A stretch of 32,515 nt of DNA from Legionella genomosp. 1 (GTDB lineage Bacteria; Pseudomonadota; Gammaproteobacteria; UBA6186; Azoamicaceae): positions 1 to 32,515 of the forward strand of contig CAMCTX010000013.1 in assembly GCA_945878715.1 (NCBI GenBank), written 5' to 3'. The notes beneath the pieces are model-generated. The model was not told where the DNA came from, did not search any database, and saw only the letters and a program-made list of their open reading frames with translations. The position numbers and the translations under genes are program-made. Shown here piece after piece: positions 15,751-24,522 of the stretch (the first letter of the stretch is position 1; each line of letters opens with the position of its first letter).

Positions 15751-16714
15751 AAAAACCTTTATACCAGTTAATAAATTGTTGTAACCCTTCTTCAATGTTA
15801 ATGGTGGGTTTGAAACCAAAGTCGCGTGTGGTTTCCGTAATATCCGCAATGGTCTCTTTTACGTCACCCGGCTGTAGCGCATCGAGATGGATCTGTGCTT
15901 TTTTCCCGGTGAGTCTTTCAAGGGTATGCATAAAATCCATTAAAGATTCGGAGCGATCGTTGCCGATGTTATAGATCCGATGTCTGGGTTCCTGCGCAGA
16001 AGCTGCAGGTGGCTTGTCTAAACAGGCAAGCACGCCTGTAACGATATCATCAATATAAGTGAAGTTTCTTCGCATATCCCCTTGGTTAAAAAGGGTAAGG
16101 GGCTTCTCTTCTAAGAGTGCTTTAGTAAAAAGAAAAGCGGCCATATCGGGTCTGCCCCAGGGCCCATACACCGTAAAAAAACGCAAACCCGTGGCCGGTA
16201 TGCCAAACAAATGGCTGTAGGTGCTGCTAAATAATTCATCACAGCGTTTGGTGGCAGCATACAGTGACATGGGGTGATCCACCGGATCATGCACCGAAAA
16301 AGGCAGTTTTTGGTTGGCACCATAAACTGAAGAACTACTGGCATAGACCAGATGTTGTGCCGTCCAAGCTCTGCAAGCTTCTAGAATATTCAGATGTCCC
16401 ATCACATTGGATTCGGCATAGGCATGGGGGTTGATCAGCGAATAGCGCACACCGGCCTGTGCCGCTAAATGCACCACCCGATCGATATTGGGGGTATCTA
16501 TAAAAGCTTGCATGGCCTGTTGATCGGCAATATCGATAAGTTTGAATTCAAACATTTTATGGGGTGTTAACTGTGCCAGGCGTGCTTTTTTTAAGTTCAC
16601 ATCGTAATAGTTATTCAGATTATCAATACCCAGGACGCTTTCACCGCGTGCTAAGAGTTTTTGGCAGACATGGTAGCCAATAAAGCCTGCCGCGCCTGTG
16701 ACTAAAATGGTCAT
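15743..16714 (-). CDS. NAD-dependent nucleotide-sugar epimerase (UDP-glucuronate 4-epimerase-like)
   Basis: Extended short-chain dehydrogenase of 323 residues. TGAAGFIG is the NAD-binding motif, NLNNYYDVNLKKARL is the segment typical of CapI/LspL-type UDP-glucuronate 4-epimerases, and the active site is the Ser in ASSSSVYG with the Y-x3-K of YAATK. RRNFTYIDDIV is also characteristic. It heads a three-gene operon with a UDP-sugar dehydrogenase and a GT4, so the likely product is a 4-epimerised uronic-acid sugar donor for capsule or O-antigen. GGAG lies about 10 bp before the ATG. Substrate is inferred. Confidence 0.85.
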   Translation of the reverse strand: MTILVTGAAGFIGYHVCQKLLARGESVLGIDNLNNYYDVNLKKARLAQLTPHKMFEFKLIDIADQQAMQAFIDTPNIDRVVHLAAQAGVRYSLINPHAYAESNVMGHLNILEACRAWTAQHLVYASSSSVYGANQKLPFSVHDPVDHPMSLYAATKRCDELFSSTYSHLFGIPATGLRFFTVYGPWGRPDMAAFLFTKALLEEKPLTLFNQGDMRRNFTYIDDIVTGVLACLDKPPAASAQEPRHRIYNIGNDRSESLMDFMHTLERLTGKKAQIHLDALQPGDVKETIADITETTRDFGFKPTINIEEGLQQFINWYKGFYA

Positions 16715-16779
16715 GAATGAAGGGCTCCGTAAAATGTATGGGTATCATACGGGGGTCTACGGGGTGTATCAAGAAGTAG

Positions 16780-16807
16780 AAAAAAACAGGGGCGTTCAAA
16801 GCGCCCC
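16780..16807 (-). terminator. Rho-independent terminator of the Arg/Gln-rich protein gene
   Basis: On the minus strand GGGGCG-CTTTGAA-CGCCCC is followed by TGTTTTTTTCT. It lies about 30 bp beyond the stop at 16840 and isolates that gene from the polysaccharide operon. Confidence 0.8.
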
Positions 16808-16839
16808 CCTAAGGTAGCAATAACTAGATTACTTTAGGA

Positions 16840-17514
16840 TTAGCGGCCTCGACGACCGCCGCCTTGTGCACCAGGACTCTTATGACCGCCGCCTTGTGCG
16901 CCGGGACCCTGATGACCACCACCTTGTTGGCCACCTGCATTGCCTGGGCGTGCCCCACCCGCATTATTCTGCATGGGACGTTGTTCTTGACGATGTTCTT
17001 GACGTTCTTCTTGACGATGTTCTTGGCGTTGTTCCTGACGATGTTCTTGACGTTCTTCCTGACGATGCTCTTGGCGTTGTTCCTGACGTTGTTCTTTGTG
17101 TTCTTCGCGTTTTAGCTGATGTTCTTGACGATGTTCTTGGCGTTGTTCCTGATGTTCTTGGCGATACTCTTGGCGTGCTTCCTGACGTTGCTCTCGGTGT
17201 TCTTCGCGTTTTAGCTGCTGTTCTTGACGATGTTCTTTGTGTTTTAGCTGCTCTTCTTGACGATGTTCTTTGAAGCGTTCCATTCTGGCTTTAGCAACCC
17301 CCGAATCAGGATGTCTGGGCTGGTTACCGCTACCTGTACCTTGTGGGCCTTGACCGGGTCCACCCTCTGGATGGGGTTTTGGCATGCCGCCTGCATCCTG
17401 TGTGCCTTGGGTCGATGGCTGTGTACCACCCATGGTGGTATCCACTGCATAGGCTGTGTTTGCAAAAAGACTGATAGTGGTCGCTATCATCAGAGAAAGG
17501 GTTCTGTGTTTCAT
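16840..17514 (-). CDS. Secreted low-complexity Arg/Gln/Glu/His-repeat protein
   Basis: 224 residues. ATG 17514 is used because AGGAG stands 9 bp upstream and the sequence then begins with a clear Sec signal peptide, MKHRTLSLMIATTISLFANTAYA. The mature part has three zones. First is a Gly/Pro/Gln-rich stretch (~25-75). Next are about 110 residues of four-residue units such as EHRQ, EQRQ and LKREEH, which should form one long highly charged helix. Last is a Gly-rich tail with GGGH repeats ending RRGR. There are no Cys residues and no known domain. It could bind nucleic acid, LPS or metal through Arg/His, but that is speculation. It has its own terminator. The DNA repeats make unit-number change by slippage likely. 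Confidence 0.7.
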   Translation of the reverse strand: MKHRTLSLMIATTISLFANTAYAVDTTMGGTQPSTQGTQDAGGMPKPHPEGGPGQGPQGTGSGNQPRHPDSGVAKARMERFKEHRQEEQLKHKEHRQEQQLKREEHREQRQEARQEYRQEHQEQRQEHRQEHQLKREEHKEQRQEQRQEHRQEERQEHRQEQRQEHRQEERQEHRQEQRPMQNNAGGARPGNAGGQQGGGHQGPGAQGGGHKSPGAQGGGRRGR

Positions 17515-17605
17515 CAAGGCATGCTCCTGTTCAAAAAGGGGTTGTCGATAAAGTCTCCCTCTTAGAATAGACAAGGCTTGGGGAATTGCCACGTGAAGTT
17601 GTGAT

Positions 17606-17652
17606 CCTTCTCCCCTACGGGGAGAAGGTGGGCCGTAGGCCCGGATGAGGGG
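17606..17652 (+). repeat. CCTTC...GAGGGG repeat abutting apaH stop
   Basis: CTTCTCCCC/GGGGAGAAG and GGGCC/GGCCC hairpins, ending GATGAGGGG. Its last base touches the apaH stop codon, so the C-terminal APPP of ApaH may derive from the repeat edge. Confidence 0.85.
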
Positions 17653-18474
17653 TTAGGGTGGGGGTGCGTGATCCACACTAAACCACTGCGCATCACACAA
17701 GCGCAGCGCGCTTAAAGACCCACCCCAGACGCAGCCGGTATCCAGTGCAAAGACATTGGGTGCAGGACGGCGTTCTTTTAACAAAGACCAATGACCAAAC
17801 AAGAGCTTTGTCTCTCGATTATGAGGATGTTGAATATCGAACCAAGGATAATAGCCTGGGGGTTCTTGTTGTGGATAACCTTCTAGTAGTGCGACAGCGC
17901 CCTCGAAGGTACAGTATCGTAATCGTGTAAAGCTATTTAAAATAAAACGCAGACGTGGCATGCCGCTGAAAGCGGGATCCCAGATCAGTGGAGCCTCTTC
18001 ATAGATCCCACACAAAAGTGTTTTGATTAAAGCATCATCCTGAAGACAGTCTTCCACTTCAGCCGCCAGACGCAGGGCCTGTGGGAGATCCCAGAGTGGC
18101 AAAATGCCCGCATGTATCAGGGTATACCCAAGCTGCAGATCCTGATGGATCAACGGTTGTTGGCCTAGCCAAGCTATCAGTGCTTCTCGATCAGGCGCTG
18201 CTAAGATATCGCTAAAAGTATGACGCTTACTGTCATAGGGTAGGGCACCACAGGCAACGCCCAGCAAGGCAATGTCATGGTTACCTAAAACGGTGCAGGC
18301 CTTATCACCCAAGTTCCGTATAAAACGCAGGGTTTCTAATGATTGGGGCCCTCGATTCACTAAATCGCCACTAAACCACAGATGATCTTCGGAAGGTTTC
18401 CAATTGATTTTTTCAAGCAGGCGCTGCAGGGTTTCCAGGCAACCATGTACATCACCAATCGCATAGGTTGTCAT
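17653..18474 (-). CDS. apaH: Bis(5'-nucleosyl)-tetraphosphatase, symmetrical
   Basis: Cytosolic metallophosphoesterase that splits Ap4A into two ADP and also acts on Np4-capped RNA. Metal-binding motifs appear in order: AIGDVHGC (residues 5-12), FSGDLVNRGP, and LGNHDIALLG. The 273-residue length fits the family. It begins with an ATGA overlap on the rsmA stop, reproducing the conserved rsmA-apaH arrangement seen in many gammaproteobacteria. The C-terminus ends in APPP directly at a repeat, so it may have been slightly altered. Confidence 0.95.
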   Translation of the reverse strand: MTTYAIGDVHGCLETLQRLLEKINWKPSEDHLWFSGDLVNRGPQSLETLRFIRNLGDKACTVLGNHDIALLGVACGALPYDSKRHTFSDILAAPDREALIAWLGQQPLIHQDLQLGYTLIHAGILPLWDLPQALRLAAEVEDCLQDDALIKTLLCGIYEEAPLIWDPAFSGMPRLRFILNSFTRLRYCTFEGAVALLEGYPQQEPPGYYPWFDIQHPHNRETKLLFGHWSLLKERRPAPNVFALDTGCVWGGSLSALRLCDAQWFSVDHAPPP

Positions 18475-19277
18475 GTTAGGGTATTACTCAAGCGTACAAA
18501 ATCGGCCACCGAGAGTGTTTGGGGTCTTGCACCGGGATCAATGCCAGCCTTTTCAAAGCCCTGGGTGTCGAAATAAGATCCCAGGGTATTGCGCAGTGTT
18601 TTACGTCGTTGATTAAAAGCACGCTGTACGATTTGTGCAAAGGTTGAAAATGTTTTTGCAACAAAGGGTCGTGTTTGATAAGGGCTTAAGCGTACAAAAG
18701 CCGAATCCACTTGTGGGGGCGGCCTAAAGGCTTCGGGCCCAATGTCTAAAAGCAGTGTATTCTGGCAAAAATACTGGGTCATTACGCTTAATCGACCGTA
18801 GTTTGTATCCCCAGGTTTTGCGACCAGACGCGCAGCCACTTCTTTTTGAAACATAAAATGCATATCAAGTATCAAAGCCGCATGGTCCAGTAGATGAAAC
18901 ACCAAGGGTGTAGAAATATTGTAGGGTAAATTCCCTACAATCCGTACAAGGGTCTGAGGATGAAGGTTTTGCACAAAGGCTTTGAGATCAAAACGCAGCA
19001 CATCTTGGTTATGGATGCTTAATCGTTCGGGGGAGGCCATGGCGCTAAGCGTCGTAATCAGATCGCGATCGATTTCAATCAAGGTTAAGTGTGCAACGCG
19101 TTCTAAGAGCGGTTGGGTGAGCGCGCCTAAACCAGGACCAATTTCTATCAAACAGTCTGAAGGTTTGGGATCGATACAGTCTAAGATCTGCCCAATCGCC
19201 AGCGGATCGTCTAAGAAGTGCTGTCCAAAACGCTTGCGTGGCTTATGGGTTGACAATTTCAACGTCGGAGTCTGCAC
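18471..19277 (-). CDS. rsmA: 16S rRNA dimethyladenosine transferase
   Basis: SAM-dependent methyltransferase (KsgA) that dimethylates two adjacent adenines in helix 45 of 16S rRNA late in 30S assembly. The family start KRFGQHFLDD is followed by the SAM motif EIGPGLGALT, acidic EIDRD, and the catalytic NLPYNIS. The C-terminal FNQRRKTLRNTLG is also typical. It is 268 residues from GTG 19277, which lies inside the end of surA (35-bp overlap). No strong ribosome site is visible, so an alternative start a few codons later is possible. apaH follows with ATGA. Confidence 0.95.
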   Translation of the reverse strand: MQTPTLKLSTHKPRKRFGQHFLDDPLAIGQILDCIDPKPSDCLIEIGPGLGALTQPLLERVAHLTLIEIDRDLITTLSAMASPERLSIHNQDVLRFDLKAFVQNLHPQTLVRIVGNLPYNISTPLVFHLLDHAALILDMHFMFQKEVAARLVAKPGDTNYGRLSVMTQYFCQNTLLLDIGPEAFRPPPQVDSAFVRLSPYQTRPFVAKTFSTFAQIVQRAFNQRRKTLRNTLGSYFDTQGFEKAGIDPGARPQTLSVADFVRLSNTLT

Positions 19278-20298
19278 GCAATTGCGTTAACCAGCGTACT
19301 AATTGTGCCTCAAATTGACGTCGATACAAAGCTTCAGCCGCCTTATCTTGTAATTGCATAGGATTATCCGTCCCCTGTCTTTTATCCAAGAGCTTGATAA
19401 TATGAAAGCCACTGCTGTCTTCGATAGGACCTCGGATTTCACCCACGGCAAAGCCTGGCAAAACTTTCGTAAACAAGGTGGGTACCGAAGCGGTTTTATG
19501 CCAGCCCAAATCACCCCCTTGGAGTGCTTGTTGTGTAGCCGATTTTTCCATCGCCATCTTGGCAAAATCCGCGCCCATTTTAAGTTCTTTCACCACAGAC
19601 TCTGCGTTTAGACGTGCTTGGCTAATCGCAGCAGCTGTCGAGGGCTCAGGCATGGCAATCAGTATATGGGCTAGGTGGTATTCAATATCGCTGTGTTCTT
19701 GTCCGGCAGGGGATGCTAAAAAGGCATCAATATCTTTTTTGGAAACATGGATCAAGGATCCCACTTCACGTTGTTGGATCTTCGCCAGAATCATTTCTGT
19801 TTTTAGCCAAGCACGAAATTTCGTAACAGGGATTTCTTGATCCGTCAAAAAAGCTTCAAAGGCCTCCATAGATAAACCATCTTGGGCCGCCATATCGGCG
19901 ATCTGTGCATCAAGGACTGTCTCTTCGAGTTTTAAATCTTCGGGGGTTGCCAATTGCAGCTGCAACTTTTCTAGGATCATTTTCTCGAGCAGTTGTTTAT
20001 GCAACACTTCAATGGGCGGGACTGCCATATCGGGATTAATATGCATCATGAGTAATTTGGTGCGTAGTTTAAGATCAGACTCGCTAATGGCCTCGCCATT
20101 CACGGATGCCACCAGGCGATCCAGAGAGGGCGGACCTTCGGGCTTTGATGCTGCTGCCACACATGAAAAGCTTAACAGTGCTAACAGGCACAGCATAACC
20201 CGACAACCAAGTTTTAGATTATCCTTCTCCCCGTAGGGGAGAGGGTCCCGCGAAGCGGGGGGTGAGGGTCGCAGGCATAATTTCATAAATAAGTCCAA
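19243..20298 (-). CDS. surA: Periplasmic chaperone / peptidyl-prolyl isomerase SurA
   Basis: Outer-membrane protein chaperone in the periplasm. Residues ~55-160 form the N-terminal chaperone module (DRLVASVNGEAISESDL). Residues ~200-310 form one parvulin domain (YHLAHILIAMPEP, GGDLGWH, FHIIKLLD). E. coli SurA has two parvulin domains, so this is a compact form. Sec signal: GCRVMLCLLALLSFSCVAAA. The frame from ATG 20298 includes residues 11-25 encoded by a palindromic repeat (20223-20268), placing foreign residues in front of the signal core. Internal ATG 20196 would avoid them but lacks a clear ribosome site. Upstream of lptD's product in the OMP pathway and genetically downstream of lptD. 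Confidence 0.92.
   Translation of the reverse strand: MDLFMKLCLRPSPPASRDPLPYGEKDNLKLGCRVMLCLLALLSFSCVAAASKPEGPPSLDRLVASVNGEAISESDLKLRTKLLMMHINPDMAVPPIEVLHKQLLEKMILEKLQLQLATPEDLKLEETVLDAQIADMAAQDGLSMEAFEAFLTDQEIPVTKFRAWLKTEMILAKIQQREVGSLIHVSKKDIDAFLASPAGQEHSDIEYHLAHILIAMPEPSTAAAISQARLNAESVVKELKMGADFAKMAMEKSATQQALQGGDLGWHKTASVPTLFTKVLPGFAVGEIRGPIEDSSGFHIIKLLDKRQGTDNPMQLQDKAAEALYRRQFEAQLVRWLTQLRADSDVEIVNP
20223..20268 (+). repeat. CCTTC...GAGGG repeat in surA signal-peptide region
   Basis: CTCCCC/GGGGAG and CCCGCGAAGCGGG hairpins ending GGTGAGGG. It is in frame with surA and encodes about 15 residues between MKLCLR and DNLKLGCRV. Confidence 0.85.
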
Positions 20299-20322
20299 TA
20301 ACTAATTCCTGCTCATTCTACC

Positions 20323-22785
20323 CTAAAAATGCCTATCTGACCATGGCCGGTAGTCTGGAATAGTACGTTTAAGGGTGCTATGCATGGCATTATCGCCAAA
20401 AGCCCCCAGACCCTTAAAGACCCACTGGACAAAGATAGCATTGGTATAGGCCTTCGATGGGGGTCGATTCGGATCAAAGGGCTTTAAAAAGCGTGTTGCC
20501 AAGAGGCGTACGGCCATGCAGCAACCCTGTTGTTCAATACCGAAGGCAAAATCGTTCGAACGTTTGCGATCGATATCATAATGCCACCGTCCAAGTAAGC
20601 GCCAACGGGGGTTTAGGGGCCAGGCCAAGGAGGTATCGGTTTGTCGTAGGCTTTGGGTTTTACCTGTTTCAGCATTAATCACCCAAGGGCTTGCTCGCAG
20701 AAATTGATAACCCAGATTAAAAACTTCTTCGGGGTGGGGGTGGTATTGTAAGTAAAGCCCGGTTTGATTCGTGTGTTTTTGGGTGGGGTCCCACTCGGTA
20801 TCGGCCGTTGCAAGCCAGGCATCCTCAATCTGATAGCGCGCTTCCCCCACCAGGGATGAATGACGGGCTTTGGTGGCACTGAAGGTCGATTCAGGATCAT
20901 TACCGGTACCATAATAGCTTCGCACCCTGCGTTCTTTGAAATAGTGGATCTGCCCAAGGCCTAAGTGATATTTCTCCATGCCCGTACTGCTCGGGAAAAA
21001 GCCTGTGCCCACACCCAGGGTTAATTGATCGGTATCGCCTACGCGATCAAGCCCCGTAAAGCGATTATCCCAATAGAGTTGATTCACACTAAAGCCTGCA
21101 TAACCGGTATCAAAATTGGGCAAGCCTTGTTGGTTGCGATAAGGCACGCGCACATAATAGGCTCTGGGTTCTAAACTTTGCCGGTAGGTTTCCTGATTGA
21201 AAGCGAAAGAGCGATCGAAAAAAAGCCTGGAATCCACACTAAACAGAGGCAAGTCTAGATGGGCGCGCGCATTTTGTGTGGGGTTATTAGGACCGGGGCG
21301 TAGATGATAGGACAAAGTATTCCACTGGATTTTGGGAGTGAGTTTTCCCCAGGGTCTTCGCAGTGGCAGACTCAAACTAGGACGTAGATGCAAACGATCG
21401 CCCGTGGTAAAAGCTAAGTGTGTTTGGGGATCAGGCACATGGGCAAAATGGGTGAAGTCTCCATGCAGCTTCCAGGCCAAACCCAAGGGTAGATCATCGT
21501 TTTGGTTGTTAAGGGTTATTTGGGGTAATCGTTTATACACAGCTTGATTCAGGGGTGCATCGAAGGGATGCAGGGTTTGGTATTGTTGCAAGCGTGTTTG
21601 TACGGACCATTGGGGTTGTTGATAATTCAGATCGGCTTCTTGCAATAATTGCGTGGTGCTGGCCATCCCTAAACTATCGCCAAAATCCATCAGATCATTA
21701 TCATCATGCACACGATGGTAGCGAATGTTCGATTGCATGTTTGGGTTGGGTGTTATCTGATGGTTCAGGCGCAGGGTTCCGCGGTTATTCCCGCGTTCTA
21801 AGGCTTTTAGACGTGGATCAGTCGCTGTGATACCTGGATGGCTCGCACGTTTTTGGGTTCTAAATGTTTGATAAGCTTTATCAAAGGGTAGCCAAAAACC
21901 TTCTATTTCCCCTTTGCTATAGGGTTGTAGATAACGCCCTAGACCTTGTAGTCCCGCGCCCCTTTCGCTAAAAAAGCGCGGGGTAAGGGTGGCATCATAG
22001 TTGGGGGCGATATTCCAGTAAAAAGGTGCGCTAAGCACCATGCCCGATCCACTACTATGGCCGATGGCAGGGTATAAAAAGCCGGTTTTACGGCGATCAT
22101 CAATGGGAAAAGCAAAATACGGCAGGTAAAAAATAGGGAAATCTTTTACATAGAGCTTTGAATGATAAGCTTGTCCACGTCCTGTCTCCTGATTCAGATC
22201 AATGCTTTTGGCTTTGAGTGTCCAAGTGTTTTCACAGGGGGCGCAGGTGCTATAGCTGGCTTTATCTAAATGCATAAAGTTTTTATGGTGGATGCTTAAT
22301 TGCGTGGCCTCCCCACGGCCATGCTGTTCGTAGAGTCGGTAAGCGGCGTTATCCACCGTTTGTTCTTCTTCTGCTACCATGAGCTTGGCGTGGGTGCCAT
22401 CCACGCGTCGTCCAGGCTCTATAATATGCACATCGCCAAAGGCTTCTATGCAATACAGGGGTTTGGCACGCTTCGGATCGCGGTGGATCAGCGCACGTTC
22501 GGCACGGATCTGGCGATCCTTTTCAAAGAGTTGCACATGACCCTCTAAGATCGATACCCCTTCGGGTTTAAAAAGGCCCTGATCGGCATCCAGCTTTAGC
22601 TCGCCACTGAGGGGTAGGTTTAATAGGGGGGGTTCTTGGTAATAGCCCCCACAGAGCGTGTTGCTGTTAGGGTCAGAGAGCCAATCATCTAACATGCAGC
22701 CAGCAGCCTGCGCGCTGTTTAGGCTGAGCGCCCAAAGCAGCATGCATAGAGGGATGACAAATATATAAAAAAGCTTCAGTATCAA
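20323..22785 (-). CDS. lptD: LPS-assembly outer-membrane protein LptD
   Basis: Outer-membrane beta-barrel that inserts lipopolysaccharide into the outer leaflet with LptE. About 820 residues. The signal peptide ends ALSLNSAQA. An N-terminal beta-jellyroll (GHVQLFEKDRQIRAERALI, THAKLMVAEEE) precedes the barrel that starts near FYLPYFAFPID. The N-terminal Cys (AGC and TLC) and the C-terminal GCCMAVRLL pair are the residues of the essential disulfides. Start choice: ATGs at 22857 and 22875 give a long basic pre-sequence; TTG 22785 has GGAGG 8 bp upstream, and GTG 22791 is the other option. Divergent from amgK, convergent in function with SurA, which folds LptD. Confidence 0.93.
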   Translation of the reverse strand: MILKLFYIFVIPLCMLLWALSLNSAQAAGCMLDDWLSDPNSNTLCGGYYQEPPLLNLPLSGELKLDADQGLFKPEGVSILEGHVQLFEKDRQIRAERALIHRDPKRAKPLYCIEAFGDVHIIEPGRRVDGTHAKLMVAEEEQTVDNAAYRLYEQHGRGEATQLSIHHKNFMHLDKASYSTCAPCENTWTLKAKSIDLNQETGRGQAYHSKLYVKDFPIFYLPYFAFPIDDRRKTGFLYPAIGHSSGSGMVLSAPFYWNIAPNYDATLTPRFFSERGAGLQGLGRYLQPYSKGEIEGFWLPFDKAYQTFRTQKRASHPGITATDPRLKALERGNNRGTLRLNHQITPNPNMQSNIRYHRVHDDNDLMDFGDSLGMASTTQLLQEADLNYQQPQWSVQTRLQQYQTLHPFDAPLNQAVYKRLPQITLNNQNDDLPLGLAWKLHGDFTHFAHVPDPQTHLAFTTGDRLHLRPSLSLPLRRPWGKLTPKIQWNTLSYHLRPGPNNPTQNARAHLDLPLFSVDSRLFFDRSFAFNQETYRQSLEPRAYYVRVPYRNQQGLPNFDTGYAGFSVNQLYWDNRFTGLDRVGDTDQLTLGVGTGFFPSSTGMEKYHLGLGQIHYFKERRVRSYYGTGNDPESTFSATKARHSSLVGEARYQIEDAWLATADTEWDPTQKHTNQTGLYLQYHPHPEEVFNLGYQFLRASPWVINAETGKTQSLRQTDTSLAWPLNPRWRLLGRWHYDIDRKRSNDFAFGIEQQGCCMAVRLLATRFLKPFDPNRPPSKAYTNAIFVQWVFKGLGAFGDNAMHSTLKRTIPDYRPWSDRHF

Positions 22786-22855
22786 TTTCACCGCCTCCAC
22801 GCTAAACTTTTTTAGAGCAGGCTGCAAATTTTTGTTATTAAGTAGGGTTTCAAAC

Positions 22856-23866
22856 ATGAATCGTGAGTCTATCATCGACAGGTGGTTGCAAAGCTTTTTT
22901 GGCGCATCCTCTTTTCAGCGCAAGGCTTTGGCTGGCGACGCAAGCGCCCGTCGTTATTATCGTATTCATCACCCAGATCAGTCCTATGTGCTGATGGATG
23001 CCCCACCCCCCGAAGCACCCCATCGTTTTGTGGATTGTCAGGCCCTACTGGCAGGCGCTGGTTTAACAGTACCACAGATTATCGCAGCCGATTTGGATCA
23101 GGGCTTATTATTGTTATCCGATTTCGGGGATGATCTCTATTTGCAGAAGCTTCAGGATCACAGCGCCGATCACTTATATGAAAAAGCCATGGCGGCCTTA
23201 ATACCCTTACATCAGTGCACGGCACCCTTGGCGCACTTTGATAGAGCCTTTATGCATCAGCAACTGGACGATCTCTTCGAACACTGGTATCTGAAGCATC
23301 ACAAAGGTTTATTTTTAACGCCTCATCTTTCAAGCGATTTACAAGCAGTGTATCGGGTGTTGTTTGAGAATGCACGTCAGCAGCCACAGGTGGTCATTCA
23401 CCGCGATTATCATTCGCGTAATCTCATGGTGCTGTCTGAAAACAGCCCAGGCATTTTAGATTTTCAGGATGCCATGCGCGGGCCGCTTACTTACGATCTC
23501 GTTTCTTTATTGCAGGATTGCTATATCGATTGGCCTGCCGATCGCATTCAGGTTTGGGTGCGTGCCTTTCAAACACGTGCCGAGCAAGCAGGATTGGTAG
23601 GGCGCGTTAGCGATGCGCAGTTCTTGCGTTGGTTTCACTTAAGTGGAGTGCAACGGCATCTTAAAAATTTAGGGATCTTTGCACGCCTGCACCATCGGGA
23701 TCGTAAATCAACCTATTTAAAAGAGATCCCCAGGGTCTTGGCTTATCTTCAGGAAACCTGTGCTTTGTATCCCGAGCTAGAATCTTTTGGTCTTTTTTTG
23801 AAAGCCGTTACCGAGGATGCCGAGATTGTGAACAACCAAAATGCATCACTGGTGGCGCTTCGATGA
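22856..23866 (+). CDS. amgK: N-acetylmuramate/N-acetylglucosamine anomeric kinase
   Basis: Aminoglycoside-phosphotransferase-fold kinase that phosphorylates MurNAc and GlcNAc at C1 in peptidoglycan recycling, bypassing MurA-targeted synthesis. 336 residues from ATG 22856, with AGTAGGG about 9 bp before it. The catalytic loop is VIHRDYHSRNL, the metal-binding Asp is in ILDFQDA, and the early GDASARRYYR segment is an AmgK signature. Ends with an ATGA overlap into murU. The ATG overlaps, on the opposite strand, an unlikely ATG for lptD (CATG). Confidence 0.92.
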   Translation: MNRESIIDRWLQSFFGASSFQRKALAGDASARRYYRIHHPDQSYVLMDAPPPEAPHRFVDCQALLAGAGLTVPQIIAADLDQGLLLLSDFGDDLYLQKLQDHSADHLYEKAMAALIPLHQCTAPLAHFDRAFMHQQLDDLFEHWYLKHHKGLFLTPHLSSDLQAVYRVLFENARQQPQVVIHRDYHSRNLMVLSENSPGILDFQDAMRGPLTYDLVSLLQDCYIDWPADRIQVWVRAFQTRAEQAGLVGRVSDAQFLRWFHLSGVQRHLKNLGIFARLHHRDRKSTYLKEIPRVLAYLQETCALYPELESFGLFLKAVTEDAEIVNNQNASLVALR

Positions 23867-24522
23867 AAGTCATGCTTTTATGTGCGGGGCGTGGCGTGCG
23901 CATGCGGCATCTCACGGTAGATAAACCCAAACCTTTGTTAGCGGTTCAGGGGCAATCCTTAGTGCTACGGCATCTATATGCCTTGCAGCGTGCAGGCATT
24001 CAAGAAGTCGTGATCAATCTTGGCTATTTAGGCTATCAGATCCCGCTTTATATCGAACAAGCACGCGCGCACGATCGTTCGCTGACTTCGATGAAAATCC
24101 ATTATTCGCCCGAAGATCCGGTTTTAGAAACAGGTGGCGGTGTTTTAAAGGCCTTAGCTTTACTGGGACCCGATCCTTTTATGGTGATCAGTAGCGATAT
24201 TTTTACCGATTTTGATTTTGCATTACTACCGAAAAAACCAACAGGACTGATACATTTATTAATGGTCGATAATCCACCCCATCATCCAGAAGGGGATTAT
24301 GCATTAGTAGAAGGGCGTCTTTATAAAACAGGGAAACCCAAATTTAATTTTGCAGGTATTGGGGTTTACGATCCAGCCTTGTTTGCAGACTGTACGCCGG
24401 GTGTTTTTCCTTTGAATATTTTATTTGAACAAGCGATTGCCCAAGGCAAAGCCAGCGGTCAGCATTATGCAGGGCTGTGGCATAACATAGGTACACCGGA
24501 GCAATTAGATGATCTGGGGTAG
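23863..24522 (+). CDS. murU: N-acetylmuramate-1-phosphate uridylyltransferase
   Basis: Nucleotidyltransferase converting MurNAc-1-P to UDP-MurNAc in the recycling route fed by AmgK. 219 residues. The nucleotide-binding signature is LCAGRGVRMRHLT followed by KPKPLL. The sugar-binding LETGGGVL and the metal-binding ISSDIFTDFD are present. Overlaps amgK by 4 bp and the next gene by 14 bp, so the set is tightly coupled. Confidence 0.92.
   Translation: MKVMLLCAGRGVRMRHLTVDKPKPLLAVQGQSLVLRHLYALQRAGIQEVVINLGYLGYQIPLYIEQARAHDRSLTSMKIHYSPEDPVLETGGGVLKALALLGPDPFMVISSDIFTDFDFALLPKKPTGLIHLLMVDNPPHHPEGDYALVEGRLYKTGKPKFNFAGIGVYDPALFADCTPGVFPLNILFEQAIAQGKASGQHYAGLWHNIGTPEQLDDLG

Noticed and set aside
16980-17260. 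CRISPR-like direct repeats
   Set aside because: Units are short multiples of 12 bp with no unique spacers; they are coding tandem repeats.
16864-17273. Plus-strand ORFs rich in Val/Leu/Asp repeats opposite the Arg/Gln protein
   Set aside because: They are the antisense of a repetitive gene that has its own signal peptide, ribosome site and terminator.
22832-22855. Earlier start of AmgK
   Set aside because: AGTAGGG is placed for ATG 22856, and the added residues have no family support.
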